The notes under the pieces: generated by a model | Databases searched by the model: none | What the model was told of the DNA's origin: nothing | Seen by the model: only the letters and a program-made list of their open reading frames with translations | NCBI GenBank assembly: GCA_903905475.1 | Contig: CAIVGK010000017.1 | Span: 1 to 37,077, forward strand | Length of the DNA: 37,077 nt | DNA from: an uncultured Burkholderiales bacterium | Lineage (GTDB): Bacteria; Pseudomonadota; Gammaproteobacteria; Burkholderiales; Burkholderiaceae_C | Direction: 5' to 3' | Part shown: positions 18,741 through 27,187 of the stretch, piece by piece | Layout of the letters: the number at the start of each line of letters is the position of its first letter | Numbering within the stretch: the first letter of the stretch is position 1 | Position numbers and translations under genes: made by a program

Positions 18741-19762
18741 CCACGGTCAGTGTCTATTTCGTCGCCTCGCCGCTGCAGCTGCTGGCCGCTCGGCAGATCG
18801 CGCGCCATCACGAGGCGGGATCGCGCCAGGTCCTGATCTGGTACCAGCCAGGCGTCGCCCCGCAAGTGCACGCCGGCGATTGGGATGCCAGCAGCCACAT
18901 GCCGCGGCCGCGCCAGGAGCCGCTGCCCGGGTGGTTCGGTGGCCAGCGTCGGCTGCTGGCCAACATCGATCTGCTGGCGGGTCTGGTGGGCCCCTGCGAC
19001 ACGCTGCACCTGCACAGCGCAGTGTTCGACTCCGAAGCCATCAACTATTTCCTGCGGGCACTGCCGCAACGCTGCGGCGCGCACACGGTGCGCGCGCGCA
19101 TCCTGCCCGACGGTCTGATCAGCATCCGGCGCTACCCGCTGTCGCCGCTCAAGGCTGCGCTGCAGTGGTTTCGCAAGGTCAGGCGGATTCGGAACCCCTC
19201 GTTGAACTACTGGGTTTTCCGCGGCGATCGCATCGGCTCCGACGCACCGTTTTGCGACCGTGTCTATGTGCTGGCAGGCTGGCCGCACGAGTACGACCCC
19301 GCCAAGCTGGTGGTTCTGGAGCCGCTGGTCGAACGCCACCCGTCAGGCAGTGCTGACGATGCGGCACCGCGCGCACTGGTGATCGGCCAACCGCTGGTCG
19401 GCGCCGGCCTGATGGGTGCGGCCGACCGTGACGCGGTGGCGCTCGAGATCGAGCAGTGGCTGCTCGCGCAGCGCATCACGCACATCGACTACAAGGGGCA
19501 CCCCAAGGATGCCCAGCGCGAACTCTGCCGCGACACCTACCGGGTGCTGGAGCTCGACGAGCCACTCGAGGTGTGGCTGAGCCACACGAACTACCGCGCC
19601 GTGGTGGGCGTGCGCTCGACGGCATTGCTGTTTGCCAGGCAACTGGCCGGCGAAGGCGCCGACGTGGTCGCCTTCGGTTGGGACCGCACCCGTTTCAAGT
19701 CCGACGAGGAGCGCACCGACATGCAGTCGGTGTTCGACCGTGTCGGTGTCATGCGTCGATGA
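18737..19762 (+). CDS. Sialyltransferase-like (GT52/polysialyltransferase-type) glycosyltransferase
   Basis: A 341-residue protein that I do not recognise as any named enzyme. It opens [20 protein letters not shown], like the SPLQ start of GT52 and bacterial polysialyltransferase proteins. The later motifs [19 protein letters not shown] and [11 protein letters not shown] correspond in order to the D/E-D/E-G, HP and S/T motifs that bind CMP-sialic acid in those families. No signal peptide or membrane segment is seen, so it should act at the inner face of the membrane on LPS. It overlaps the family 9 gene by ATGA and ends the LPS run. The donor sugar is unknown; related families also use other nucleotide sugars. 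The motif match is by eye only. Confidence 0.6.
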   Translation: MTTVSVYFVASPLQLLAARQIARHHEAGSRQVLIWYQPGVAPQVHAGDWDASSHMPRPRQEPLPGWFGGQRRLLANIDLLAGLVGPCDTLHLHSAVFDSEAINYFLRALPQRCGAHTVRARILPDGLISIRRYPLSPLKAALQWFRKVRRIRNPSLNYWVFRGDRIGSDAPFCDRVYVLAGWPHEYDPAKLVVLEPLVERHPSGSADDAAPRALVIGQPLVGAGLMGAADRDAVALEIEQWLLAQRITHIDYKGHPKDAQRELCRDTYRVLELDEPLEVWLSHTNYRAVVGVRSTALLFARQLAGEGADVVAFGWDRTRFKSDEERTDMQSVFDRVGVMRR

Positions 19763-19850
19763 AGCGCTCTCGCCCAGCCGCGCAAAGCCGATAGCATCGC
19801 TGCCTTCGCGAAGGTTTCGCGGGCCATTTCAAACTCAAGAAGGACACACC

Positions 19851-20198
19851 ATGCAAACCACCGCTTCCGGGCTGCAGTACGAAGACACCACCACCGGCTC
19901 TGGCGCCGAGGCTGTGGCCGGTCAGCACGTCAGCGTGCATTACACCGGCTGGCTCTACAACGACGGGGTCAAGGGCACCAAGTTCGACAGCAGCAAGGAC
20001 CGTGGCGATCCGTTCAGCTTTGGGCTGGGTGCTGGACAGGTGATTCGCGGCTGGGACGAAGGCGTCCAGGGCATGCGCGTGGGCGGCACCCGAGTGCTGG
20101 TGATTCCGGCCCCACTGGGCTACGGCGCTCGTGGCGCGGGCGGGGTGATCCCGCCCAACGCGACGTTGATGTTCGAAGTCGAACTGCTGGGCGTCTGA
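19851..20198 (+). CDS. FKBP-type peptidyl-prolyl cis-trans isomerase
   Basis: A 115-residue single-domain cytoplasmic FKBP that speeds cis-trans isomerisation of peptide bonds before proline. The domain is complete: [55 protein letters not shown], then [26 protein letters not shown]. No signal peptide is present. The start [18 protein letters not shown] follows AAGAAGGACACACC; the ORF track's upstream extension overlaps the glycosyltransferase gene in another frame. It has its own 88-bp upstream gap and converges on the helicase gene. Confidence 0.95.
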   Translation: MQTTASGLQYEDTTTGSGAEAVAGQHVSVHYTGWLYNDGVKGTKFDSSKDRGDPFSFGLGAGQVIRGWDEGVQGMRVGGTRVLVIPAPLGYGARGAGGVIPPNATLMFEVELLGV

Positions 20199-20228
20199 CA
20201 GCCACAGCCGTCAGACACCCAGTGCTCG

Positions 20229-21677
20229 TCAGCGGTTGTTGAAACCGCCGCTGCGAGGACGGGCCGGCTTGAAGTCCGACCTGGGCGCTGCGCCACCTTC
20301 GGGGGCGCGGCGTGCCGGAGCCCGGTCAAACGGTCCGGCCGAACGCGGAGCGAATCCCTCTTCGCGACGCGGCGGATAGCCACCACCGTCACGGCTCGGT
20401 GCGAAAGGCTTGCCGAAACGCTTGTTCGCCGGGGCGCCTGAACGGTTGCCGAAGCCACCCGGACGGCTGTCGCCATCGCCGCCTGGACGCGGTGCGTACA
20501 TGCGTGGTTCCGGGCTCTTGGGCTCGAGACCGACGATGGTGGCCACCGGGATGCTCTGGGTGGTGAACTGCTGGATGCGGCGAATCATGCCGGTGTCCAT
20601 GCGCTCGCCCAGCGTGATCGCCAGACCGTTGCGCCCAGCACGGCCGGTGCGGCCGATGCGGTGCACGTAGTCCTCGGCCTTCATCGGCAAACCGTAGTTG
20701 ATGACGTGGCTGATGCTCGGCACGTCGATACCGCGAGCGGCGACGTCGGTGGCCACCAGCACCTTGAGCTGCTGCGAGCGCAGGCCTTGCAACACGCGGT
20801 TGCGACGACCTTGTGGCATGCCGCCGTGCAGGGATGCGACCGCGTGGCCCATCTCGGCCAGACGATCGGCCAGCCAGTCGGCGTCGCGCTGCGTGCTGGT
20901 GAACACCAGGGCTTGCTCCATGCTGCGCTCGGTCAGGATGTGATCGAGCAGCGCATTCTTGTGGTGGTGGTTGTCAGCCCAGTGCAGGCGCTGTTCGATG
21001 TTCTCGTGGGTGTCGGTGTGCGAAGCGACGTCGATGCGCTGCGGATCGCGCAACAGGTTTTGCGCCAGGCGGCCCACATGGCCGGCAAAGGTAGCGCTGA
21101 ACATCACCGTCTGGCGTTCGGCTGGCACGCTTTCAGCGATGGTGTTGATGTCGTCGATGAAGCCCATGTCGAGCATGCGGTCGGCTTCGTCGAGCACCAG
21201 CAGTTCGACGTTTTCAAGCACCGCCTTGCCGGTTTGCAGGTGGTCGAGCAAACGGCCAGGGGTCGAAATCAGGATGTCCAGCGGGCCGCGCAGCGCCTTG
21301 ATCTGCGCTGGGTAGGGAACACCGCCCACGACCGTGGCCACGCGCAGACCCTGCACGTGACGACCGTAGGTGCTGGCCGCCTTGGCGACTTGCATGGCGA
21401 GTTCACGCGTCGGTGTCAGCACCAGGATGCGCGGGCCGTAGACCACCGAGCGATCGCGGCGCTGCGTGGTGTCGGCACGCGAGGCGATGATGCGCTGCAG
21501 CGCTGGCAGGATGAACGCCGCGGTCTTGCCGCTGCCGGTGCTCGACGACACCATCAGGTCATGGTTGGCCAGCGCCAGCGGGATCGCCTTCATCTGAACT
21601 TCAGTGGCGGATTCGTAGCCGGCGTCGGCCACGGCTTTGGACAGGGCTTCGTGCAGGCCCAGGGATTCGAATGTCAT
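20229..21677 (-). CDS. DEAD-box ATP-dependent RNA helicase (RhlE-like)
   Basis: A 482-residue RNA helicase. The N-terminal Q-motif region is MTFESLGLHEALSKAVADAGYESATEVQMKAIP. Motif I is SSTGSGKT (45-52), motif Ia PTRELAMQ and motif II DEAD (163-166). Motif III is SAT and motif VI HRIGRTGRAGRNG. The last ~80 residues are an Arg/Gly/Pro-rich basic tail (FGKPFAPSRDGGGYPPRRE...RSGGFNNR), which in RhlE-type helicases helps RNA binding. I choose the ATG of MTFESLGL; the ORF track adds 57 residues with no family match. A long leader with a strong palindrome lies upstream, as in cold-regulated helicase genes, though cold control is only inferred. Confidence 0.92.
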   Translation of the reverse strand: MTFESLGLHEALSKAVADAGYESATEVQMKAIPLALANHDLMVSSSTGSGKTAAFILPALQRIIASRADTTQRRDRSVVYGPRILVLTPTRELAMQVAKAASTYGRHVQGLRVATVVGGVPYPAQIKALRGPLDILISTPGRLLDHLQTGKAVLENVELLVLDEADRMLDMGFIDDINTIAESVPAERQTVMFSATFAGHVGRLAQNLLRDPQRIDVASHTDTHENIEQRLHWADNHHHKNALLDHILTERSMEQALVFTSTQRDADWLADRLAEMGHAVASLHGGMPQGRRNRVLQGLRSQQLKVLVATDVAARGIDVPSISHVINYGLPMKAEDYVHRIGRTGRAGRNGLAITLGERMDTGMIRRIQQFTTQSIPVATIVGLEPKSPEPRMYAPRPGGDGDSRPGGFGNRSGAPANKRFGKPFAPSRDGGGYPPRREEGFAPRSAGPFDRAPARRAPEGGAAPRSDFKPARPRSGGFNNR

Positions 21678-22090
21678 TGCATTGCTTTCAAGAATGCGGT
21701 GCCAGCGCTGCGCAAAGGCGCAACGCCCAAAGGCACCGGTCGGTTTTCGAGAACCGAACAGGTCAGGTCGCCAGGAGAACGTTCGCGAGGGAACAGTCAA
21801 AAGCGACGGCATCGCCGCCAACCGTTGCCTGAGGTGCCACGGTGGCACCTGCTCAGCGAAATCAGGACCTGCCTCACGTGAAAGCGTGGGAAGACCCGAA
21901 GGAGGTCAGAGGGGATGAACGAATCGTTCACAAGGGCAAAACGCCTAAAGGAGCCAATGCGATCGAAGCACTAGAGTCTACCCTGATACGCCGCCGAGCG
22001 GGGCGACATTTTCGGCGCGATCTCGAATCCGCAAATTCGCGATTCCCTGCGCCGCAAAGTATCCTCGCCAACCGTTTTCCACTTGCACCC
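21678..22090. promoter_or_regulatory. Divergent control region with a 19-bp palindrome
   Basis: 413 bp between the helicase start (minus) and the DUF3717/DUF1289 start (plus). AGGTGCCAC-G-GTGGCACCT (21832-21850) is a perfect 9+1+9 palindrome; flanking CTGAG and CTCAG lengthen it with a 2-nt bulge (21829-21855). Open frames cross the region on both strands but lack family features. No clear -35/-10 pair could be fixed for either gene. Confidence 0.5.
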
Positions 22091-22540
22091 ATGGCTGGCA
22101 TCCACATCACCGACATCGAGTCCGCCATCAACTGGTGGCGCGAGCGCTCGCCCTCACCCGACGGCATCACCGCGTGCCCCGAGGTTCGCGCCCTGGCCGA
22201 GGTGTACGCGCTGATGGTCTACCACCATGAAAGCGACTGCGACGACCGCTCGATGCCGGCCAAATCACTCGCTGCCTGGCTCGCGTGGTACGGCACCACG
22301 CCCGATGCGCCGTGCATCGCGATCTGCTCGACCAGCCAGGGCGACAGCGTGTGCAAGGGCTGCGGTCGACTGTTCGACGAGGTGCAGAACTGGCCGGCCA
22401 TGAGTCCGGCCGAAAAGCGCATCACCTGGCGGCGCATCACCATGGAAGGCACCGCCTGGCGGTTCAACCGCTACGCCGAGCGGGCGCGCGAAGCCCTCGC
22501 TCAGCCAGCACCGGCAGCGCCGCTGGAGTCGGGTTCTTGA
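22091..22540 (+). CDS. DUF3717-DUF1289 two-domain protein
   Basis: A 149-residue protein. Residues 1-50 (MAGIHITDIESAINWWRERSPSPDGITACPEVRALAEVYALMVYHH) match DUF3717, a small family known from Burkholderiales. Residues about 70-120 (PCIAICSTSQGDSVCKGCGRLFDEVQNWPAMSPAEKRITWRRI) are a DUF1289 domain with four cysteines (C-x3-C-x7-C-x2-C) that may bind metal. Neither domain has a known function. I start at the ATG of MAGIHITDIE; 83 upstream residues in the ORF track look non-coding. The stop overlaps the TTG start of the alkyltransferase gene (TTGA), so the two are coupled. Confidence 0.75.
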   Translation: MAGIHITDIESAINWWRERSPSPDGITACPEVRALAEVYALMVYHHESDCDDRSMPAKSLAAWLAWYGTTPDAPCIAICSTSQGDSVCKGCGRLFDEVQNWPAMSPAEKRITWRRITMEGTAWRFNRYAERAREALAQPAPAAPLESGS

Positions 22541-23091
22541 CCGAAACAGCGCAGGTGGCTGGACCGACAGGCGAGCCCATCCGCTACGCCATTGCAGCGA
22601 ACTGGCTCGGCCTGGCGCTCGTCGCTCAAAGCGACCGAGGTCTGTGCGCCGTCTTTCTGGGTGACGACCCCGAGGCGCTGGCCACCGACCTGCAGCGCCG
22701 CTTCCCCCGGGCTGCGCTGCTCGCCTCAGACGCCGAGTGCCTGCAACGGATGGCACCGCTCTTGGGCTCGCCGCACACCGTGGGGATGGCCAGCGCCTTG
22801 CCCCTGGACCTGCGCGGTACCGCATTCCAGCAGCGCGTGTGGCACGCCCTGCTCGACATTCCCGCAGGCCAAACCGCGAGCTACACCGACATCGCCTGGC
22901 GCATCGGAGCGCCACGCTCGGTGCGCGCCGTGGCGCAGGCCTGCGGTGCCAATCCGGTGGCAGTGGTCGTGCCGTGCCACCGCGTCGTCGCAAAGGACGG
23001 CGCACTGACGGGCTACCGCTGGGGCGTGCAGCGCAAGCACGCGCTGCTCGAGCGCGAGGCGGCTCAGGCGTGCCTCATGCCGTCGCGCTGA
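22537..23091 (+). CDS. ogt: Methylated-DNA-protein cysteine methyltransferase
   Basis: A 184-residue suicide enzyme that takes the alkyl group from O6-alkylguanine. The active site is PCHRV (in VVVPCHRVVAKDGALTGYRWG). The DNA-binding helix-turn-helix part is QQRVWHALLDIPAGQTASYTDIAWRIGAPRSVRAVAQACGANP. An Ada/Ogt-type N-terminal ribonuclease-like domain fills the first ~80 residues (IRYAIAANWLGLALVAQSDRGLCAVFLGDDPE). The methylphosphotriester-sensing domain of full Ada is missing. The start is probably the TTG in the TTGA overlap, with GGAG 8 bp upstream; a GTG at 22555 is an alternative. The ORF track's start at 22285 lies inside the previous gene. Confidence 0.88.
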   Translation: MTETAQVAGPTGEPIRYAIAANWLGLALVAQSDRGLCAVFLGDDPEALATDLQRRFPRAALLASDAECLQRMAPLLGSPHTVGMASALPLDLRGTAFQQRVWHALLDIPAGQTASYTDIAWRIGAPRSVRAVAQACGANPVAVVVPCHRVVAKDGALTGYRWGVQRKHALLEREAAQACLMPSR

Positions 23092-23107
23092 ACGTGAGGC
23101 CTTCGGC

Positions 23108-24040
23108 TCAGCCGAACAGCTCGGCGTAGCTCGCCGAGGCGGTGCCGAACTTGCCGACGACGATGCCACCGGCTCGGTTGGCATGCGGCATCGCTTCGCG
23201 CGCATCAAGACCCGCGGCCAGCAGCACGGCCATCGTTGCGATCACGGTGTCACCGGCACCCGTCACGTCGAACACTTCGCGCGTTTGGGCAGGCTGATGG
23301 GTCGCACCACGCTCGTCGAACAGCGTCATGCCGTCTTCCGATCGCGTCAGCAGCAGCGCGTCCACGCGCAGCTCGGCGCGCAGCGCCTGAGCCCGCTCGG
23401 CCAGTTGCGCCTCGCTGCTCCACGCGCCCACGACCTGCGCGAGTTCGCCACGGTTGGGCGTGATCACCGAGGCACCGGCGTAGCGCTCGTAGTCGGTGCC
23501 CTTGGGGTCGACGAGCACGGGCTTGCCGGCCGCGCGGGCCGATTCGATCATCCGGGTGATGTGCGTCAGGCCGCCCTTGCCGTAATCCGAGAACAGCACC
23601 GCGTCGTGCAAGGGCAGTTCGCGCGCGAAGGCCTCAAGCATCTGGCCCAGCACCTCGTGGTCAGGCTCGTTCTCGAAGTCGATGCGCAGCAGTTGCTGCG
23701 AGCGCCCGATCACCCGCAGCTTGACGATGGTTCGCAGCCGCTCGTCCTCGCCCAGCCGGGCGTCTATGCCCTGCTGCTCGAGCAGCGCCTTGAGCCGCGC
23801 GGCCGGCTCGTCGGTGCCCACCACCGTGAGCAACGTCACCCGCGCGCCCAGCGTCTTGACGTTGAGTGCCACGTTGGCCGCACCGCCCAGGCGCTCTTCT
23901 TCGCGGGTCACGCGCACCACCGGCACCGGCGCTTCGGGCGAGATGCGATCGACCGCCCCGTGCCAGTAGCGGTCGAGCATCACATCGCCCACCACCAGCA
24001 CGCGGCGCTGCGCCAGATCCTGTGGCGAGGGGATCACCAC
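23108..24040 (-). CDS. rfaE1: D-glycero-beta-D-manno-heptose-7-phosphate kinase
   Basis: A 310-residue PfkB/ribokinase-family enzyme that phosphorylates heptose-7-phosphate at C1 on the way to ADP-heptose for the LPS inner core. It opens RVLVVGDVMLDRYWHGAVDRISPEAPVPVV, then GGAANVALNVKTLGA, and has the catalytic FDVTGAGDTVIA near the C-terminus. It matches the kinase half of E. coli HldE; the adenylyltransferase half is absent, so that step must be encoded elsewhere. The start is GTG (two adjacent GTG codons; the first is used here). It faces ogt tail to tail with 16 bp between. It supplies the likely substrate of the family 9 transferase upstream. Confidence 0.92.
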   Translation of the reverse strand: MVIPSPQDLAQRRVLVVGDVMLDRYWHGAVDRISPEAPVPVVRVTREEERLGGAANVALNVKTLGARVTLLTVVGTDEPAARLKALLEQQGIDARLGEDERLRTIVKLRVIGRSQQLLRIDFENEPDHEVLGQMLEAFARELPLHDAVLFSDYGKGGLTHITRMIESARAAGKPVLVDPKGTDYERYAGASVITPNRGELAQVVGAWSSEAQLAERAQALRAELRVDALLLTRSEDGMTLFDERGATHQPAQTREVFDVTGAGDTVIATMAVLLAAGLDAREAMPHANRAGGIVVGKFGTASASYAELFG

Positions 24041-24341
24041 TGAAGCCGCCGCTCAGCGCAGCGGCCAACGTGCGTTGAAGGGGCAGTCGCGGTCAGGTTC
24101 ATGGGCATGGGGCTGTGTCGGTTCCGGTGGCGGGTTATATCAACCTCGTCGCACCCACTTCTGGGGGATGCGCAGCGACAGCCGTTTTCACGGGCACGCC
24201 CCACGTGCGCCGGGCGCCTCCCCCCCGCTGGGTGCCCCTGCGCTGGGGAGAGCCAAAAACAGCGTGCCTCTGCAGAATTTCTCTCAGGCCGACAAGCCCA
24301 CGCCGACGGCCTGAACCTCAACCTCAACACTGGAGAACATC
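24041..24341. other. Divergent gap between rfaE1 and comEA
   Basis: About 300 bp. Short ORFs on both strands are Pro/Arg-rich and look spurious. A C-rich tract (CCTCCCCCCCGC, 24219-24230) is notable, and AT-rich GGTTATATCAACC (24133-24145) is a possible promoter part. The comEA ribosome binding site TGGAGAAC lies at the end. Nothing else is clear. Confidence 0.4.
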
Positions 24342-24698
24342 ATGATTCGCACCCTCTTTGCCCTGCTCATCGCCACCTTCGCCCTGACGGCCCACGCGGC
24401 AGTGGACATCAACAAGGCCTCGCAAGCCGAACTCGAAACCATCAAGGGCATCGGCCCCAGCATGTCGGGCCGCATGCTCGATGAACGCAAGAAGGGCTCG
24501 TTCAAGGATTGGTCTGACATGGTGACCCGCGTGAAGGGCGTCGGCCAGGGCAACGCAGGCAAATTCGCCGCGGATGGCCTGACCGTCAACGGCTCGGGCT
24601 TCAAGCCCGAACTGCTGGCCTCCAGCAAGCCGGCCGCGCGGGCCGACAAGGCGCAGCCGGTTGCGGCCTCCCGCGCGGTGGCGACGTCGATGAAGTGA
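24342..24698 (+). CDS. ComEA-like helix-hairpin-helix DNA-binding protein
   Basis: A 118-residue secreted protein. Residues 1-19 (MIRTLFALLIATFALTAHA) are a signal peptide. Residues 20-80 are two helix-hairpin-helix motifs (VDINKASQAELETIKGIGPSMSGRMLDERKKGSFKDWSDMVTRVKGVG), as in ComEA proteins that bind incoming DNA in the periplasm. A low-complexity Ala/Ser/Lys tail follows. Family members exist in non-competent species too, so DNA uptake is inferred. The ATG has TGGAGAAC upstream. A strong terminator follows 22 bp after the stop, so the gene is a single unit. Confidence 0.88.
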   Translation: MIRTLFALLIATFALTAHAAVDINKASQAELETIKGIGPSMSGRMLDERKKGSFKDWSDMVTRVKGVGQGNAGKFAADGLTVNGSGFKPELLASSKPAARADKAQPVAASRAVATSMK

Positions 24699-24719
24699 AG
24701 TTCGCGCCACCCGACAGCC

Positions 24720-24743
24720 CGCCCCGCACTTGCGGGGCTTTTT
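24720..24743 (+). terminator. Terminator of the comEA-like gene
   Basis: GCCCCGC-ACTT-GCGGGGC followed by TTTTT: a 7-bp GC-only stem with a tetraloop. The 240 bp from here to the next gene hold no feature I can name. Confidence 0.9.
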
Positions 24744-24983
24744 GGCGTCCGGCGAGCACGCGGCTGTCATCAGGCCTGCAACGGCGCTGAATCACCTTGC
24801 GGGCGGCGAACCCATCCGCCTAGGGATAAACAGCGCACGGGCCTGGCGTGGCCGCCCCCAGAATTTGAGCGTTCCGGCCAGCCAGGGCGCGGTGATTCAA
24901 GCGGGCAAGCACAGCGGTGGTCCGCCCCGGTGCCACGCGGCCAGGGGCCTTTCGGGACATCCAACAACACGAACGGAATCGAC

Positions 24984-25433
24984 ATGACCGAATACGAGTA
25001 CAGCTCGATGATGGGTTTTCTGGACAAGCTGGTTCACACCCGAACCGAAGCCAAGGACCTGACCGCCGAACGGCGAATCAAGCAGGCGCTGGAGCGGCAA
25101 CCCTTTTCGGCGTATTTCCTGGTCCAGCGAGCGATGACCCTGGAGATCGCCCTCAGCGCAGCGCAAGCCCGGATCAAGGAACTCGAGGGACAGCCGGCGA
25201 GCCCGGTGTCGGCTCCCCAGACATCGGCATTTCTGGGCGCAGGAGCGGCCGTTTGGGGAACCGGCCTGAACGAGCCCGCGCCGCCGAAGATCAGCGTGAC
25301 ACCAAGCGCAGGCCCGGACACGCGGCGCCTGACCACCGAGGACAAGTCCATCGAATTCATCGCCAATAACGCCCGGGCCATCTGGGTCGGCATCGGCTTG
25401 CTGGCCTTGTTGGCGGTGATCTTCAAACGCTGA
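24984..25433 (+). CDS. DUF2076-like protein with C-terminal membrane anchor
   Basis: A 149-residue protein. Residues 8-65 (MGFLDKLVHTRTEAKDLTAERRIKQALERQPFSAYFLVQRAMTLEIALSAAQARIKELEG) resemble the N-terminal helical part of DUF2076 proteins: a charged helix, a proline-rich turn, then a coiled-coil-like helix. SAFLGAGAAVWG resembles the Gly-rich middle part of that family. The C-terminus is one transmembrane helix (AIWVGIGLLALLAVIFKR), which is a tail-anchor arrangement. Typical DUF2076 members are longer, so this may be a short variant. I start at MTEYEYSSMM; the 18 upstream residues of the ORF track lack support. The YchJ-like gene follows 12 bp later. Confidence 0.6.
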   Translation: MTEYEYSSMMGFLDKLVHTRTEAKDLTAERRIKQALERQPFSAYFLVQRAMTLEIALSAAQARIKELEGQPASPVSAPQTSAFLGAGAAVWGTGLNEPAPPKISVTPSAGPDTRRLTTEDKSIEFIANNARAIWVGIGLLALLAVIFKR

Positions 25434-25445
25434 GAGCGCGCTGCG

Positions 25446-25829
25446 TTGACCACCCCCTGCCCCTGTGGCACCGCCCTGGCCTACGCCGATTGCTGCGGGC
25501 GCTTCCACGCCGGTGCGCAGCACCTGCTCGCGCCCACGGCTGAAGCGTTGATGCGCTCGCGCTACAGCGCGTACACGCTGCAGCTCGACGACTACCTGCT
25601 CGCCACCTGGCACCCGAGCACCCGCCCGACCACGCCGTTCCACCACGAGAGCGGCCTGCGCTGGCTGGGCTTGCAGGTGCTGCGCCACGACAGCACCGAC
25701 GCCGATCACGCGCAAGTCGAGTTCGTGGCCCGCAGCAAGCTCGGCGGGCGCGCCCATCGCCTGCGCGAACTCAGCCGCTTCGTGCGTGAAGACGGCCGGT
25801 GGTTCTACCTGGACGCAGTCCACGGGTGA
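25446..25829 (+). CDS. YchJ-like (UPF0225) SEC-C motif protein
   Basis: A 127-residue protein. It begins with a SEC-C-type zinc motif, CPCGTALAYADCCGRFHAG. The rest is an NTF2-like fold typical of YchJ (APTAEALMRSRYSAYTLQLDDYLLATWHPSTRP, ending REDGRWFYLDAVHG). The biochemical role is unknown. E. coli YchJ has a second SEC-C motif at the C-terminus, which is missing here. The start is TTG, 12 bp after the previous gene; no nearer in-frame ATG would keep the Cys motif. yebC follows 33 bp downstream with its own ribosome binding site. Confidence 0.85.
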   Translation: MTTPCPCGTALAYADCCGRFHAGAQHLLAPTAEALMRSRYSAYTLQLDDYLLATWHPSTRPTTPFHHESGLRWLGLQVLRHDSTDADHAQVEFVARSKLGGRAHRLRELSRFVREDGRWFYLDAVHG

Positions 25830-25862
25830 GAATCCGGGCTGCAACTCAAAGGACGGACCCAC

Positions 25863-26573
25863 ATGGGCGCGCAGTGGAAAGCAAAGCACAAGGACCTGGC
25901 CTCCAACGCCAAGGGTCGGCTGTTCGGGAAACTGGCCAAGGACATCATGATCGCGGCGCGCCACGGGGCCGACCCGGCGGCGAATTCACACCTGCGGCTG
26001 GTCATCGAGCAAGCGCGCAAGGTCTCGATGCCCAAGGAAACGCTCGAACGCGCCATCAAGAAGGGCGCCGGGTTGACCGGTGAGACGGTCCACTTCGAAC
26101 ACGCCGTGTACGAAGGCTTCGCGCCGCACCGTGTGCCGGTGATGGTCGAGTGCCTGACCGACAACGTGAACCGCGCCGCCTCCGAAATGCGCGTGCTGTT
26201 TCGCAAGGGCCAGCTGGGCACCTCCGGATCGGTGTCGTGGGACTATGACCACCTCGGCATGATCGAAGCCGAGCCCGCGGTGGCCGGCGCCGACGCCGAA
26301 ACTGCGGCCATCGAAGCGGGCGCGCAGGACTTCGAGGCCGCCGAGGGGGACGTCACCGTGTTCCTCACCGACCCCACCGATCTCGACCTGGTCAGCCGCG
26401 CCCTGCCGGCGCACGGCTTCACGGTGTTGTCGGCCAAGCTGGGCTACCGCCCGAAGAACCCCGTCGACCCGGCCAGCCTGAGCGCCGAGCAGCTCGACGA
26501 GGTCGAAGCCTTTCTGGCTGCGCTCGATGCGAGCGAGGACGTGCAACACGTGTACGCCGGCTTGCAAGGCTGA
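25863..26573 (+). CDS. YebC/PmpR-family protein (transcription or translation factor)
   Basis: A 236-residue three-domain protein of the YebC family. Members have been described as DNA-binding regulators and as factors that ease translation of proline stretches. It opens [70 protein letters not shown]. The usual start AGHSKWANIKHRK is replaced by GAQWKAKHK, which marks a known paralogous branch, so a second standard YebC may exist elsewhere in the genome. The middle part ([29 protein letters not shown]) and the acidic C-terminal part are complete. The ATG follows AAAGGACGGACCCAC. Confidence 0.9.
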   Translation: MGAQWKAKHKDLASNAKGRLFGKLAKDIMIAARHGADPAANSHLRLVIEQARKVSMPKETLERAIKKGAGLTGETVHFEHAVYEGFAPHRVPVMVECLTDNVNRAASEMRVLFRKGQLGTSGSVSWDYDHLGMIEAEPAVAGADAETAAIEAGAQDFEAAEGDVTVFLTDPTDLDLVSRALPAHGFTVLSAKLGYRPKNPVDPASLSAEQLDEVEAFLAALDASEDVQHVYAGLQG

Positions 26574-26641
26574 GCCGGACCCCTGCCGGCCTTCCAGCTG
26601 GTTCCATGCCGACCGATGACTTCAGACACCCACCCATTCCC

Positions 26642-26890
26642 ATGACCGAATCCGCTCTCAAACCCCCGCTGCCCGACCACCTGTCCATCGACCCGCGCAG
26701 CCCGCATCACGTGGCGGCCGTGTTCGAGCAGGACATCGGCATCCGTTTCAACGACAAGGAGCGCTTCGATGTCGACGAGTACTGCATCAGCGAGGGCTGG
26801 ATCAAGGTCCCCGCAGGCAAGGCAGTCGACCGCAAGGGCCGGCCTTTGCTGATCAAGCTCAAGGGAACAGTCGAGGCGTTCTACCGCTGA
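26642..26890 (+). CDS. DUF3297 family small protein
   Basis: An 82-residue protein matching DUF3297 over its whole length: LPDHLSIDPRSPHHVAAVFEQDIGIRFNDKERFDVDEYCISEGWIKVPAGKAVDRKGRPLLIKLKGTVEAFYR. The family has no known function but is strongly conserved in proteobacteria. It is cytoplasmic by its lack of signal or membrane segments. The ATG of MTESALKPPLPD fits the family start; the 12 upstream residues in the ORF track are less likely. It sits 68 bp after yebC, and tRNA-Ala follows about 90 bp later. Confidence 0.85.
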   Translation: MTESALKPPLPDHLSIDPRSPHHVAAVFEQDIGIRFNDKERFDVDEYCISEGWIKVPAGKAVDRKGRPLLIKLKGTVEAFYR

Positions 26891-26983
26891 GCTGCGCGAG
26901 ACGCACGTCGGTATTGCCGACGAACGGCTCGGTGATGTCCCTCACACATTTGAAGCCGTGTTCGTTAAACTGTTTTTTCGTGT

Positions 26984-27059
<76 letters not shown>

Positions 27060-27066
27060 CCCGATG

Positions 27067-27118
27067 AAAGCCTCAGATTCATGAGTCAAATCAAGGACTC
27101 TTGGCTCTGGGGCTTTTC
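27067..27118 (+). terminator. Composite hairpin terminator after tRNA-Ala
   Basis: AAAGCC-t-CAGA pairs with TCTG-gg-GGCTTT, and an inner GAGTC/GACTC stem lies between. TTTTC ends the structure. It begins 7 bp after the tRNA CCA end. Confidence 0.65.
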
Positions 27119-27187
27119 TCATTCACCACCTGCTTTCACCACTTTCGGCCCGCCGGTCTGGTGAGCGCTGCACCCCTGAACATCCCC

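Noticed and set aside
20661-21881. 406-residue plus-strand ORF opposite the helicase
   Set aside because: It is the mirror of the DEAD-box coding frame; no family features and the same antisense composition.
24075-24484. Short plus-strand ORFs before and across comEA
   Set aside because: Arg/Pro/Ser-rich, no family match, and the comEA frame with signal peptide and ribosome binding site explains the region.
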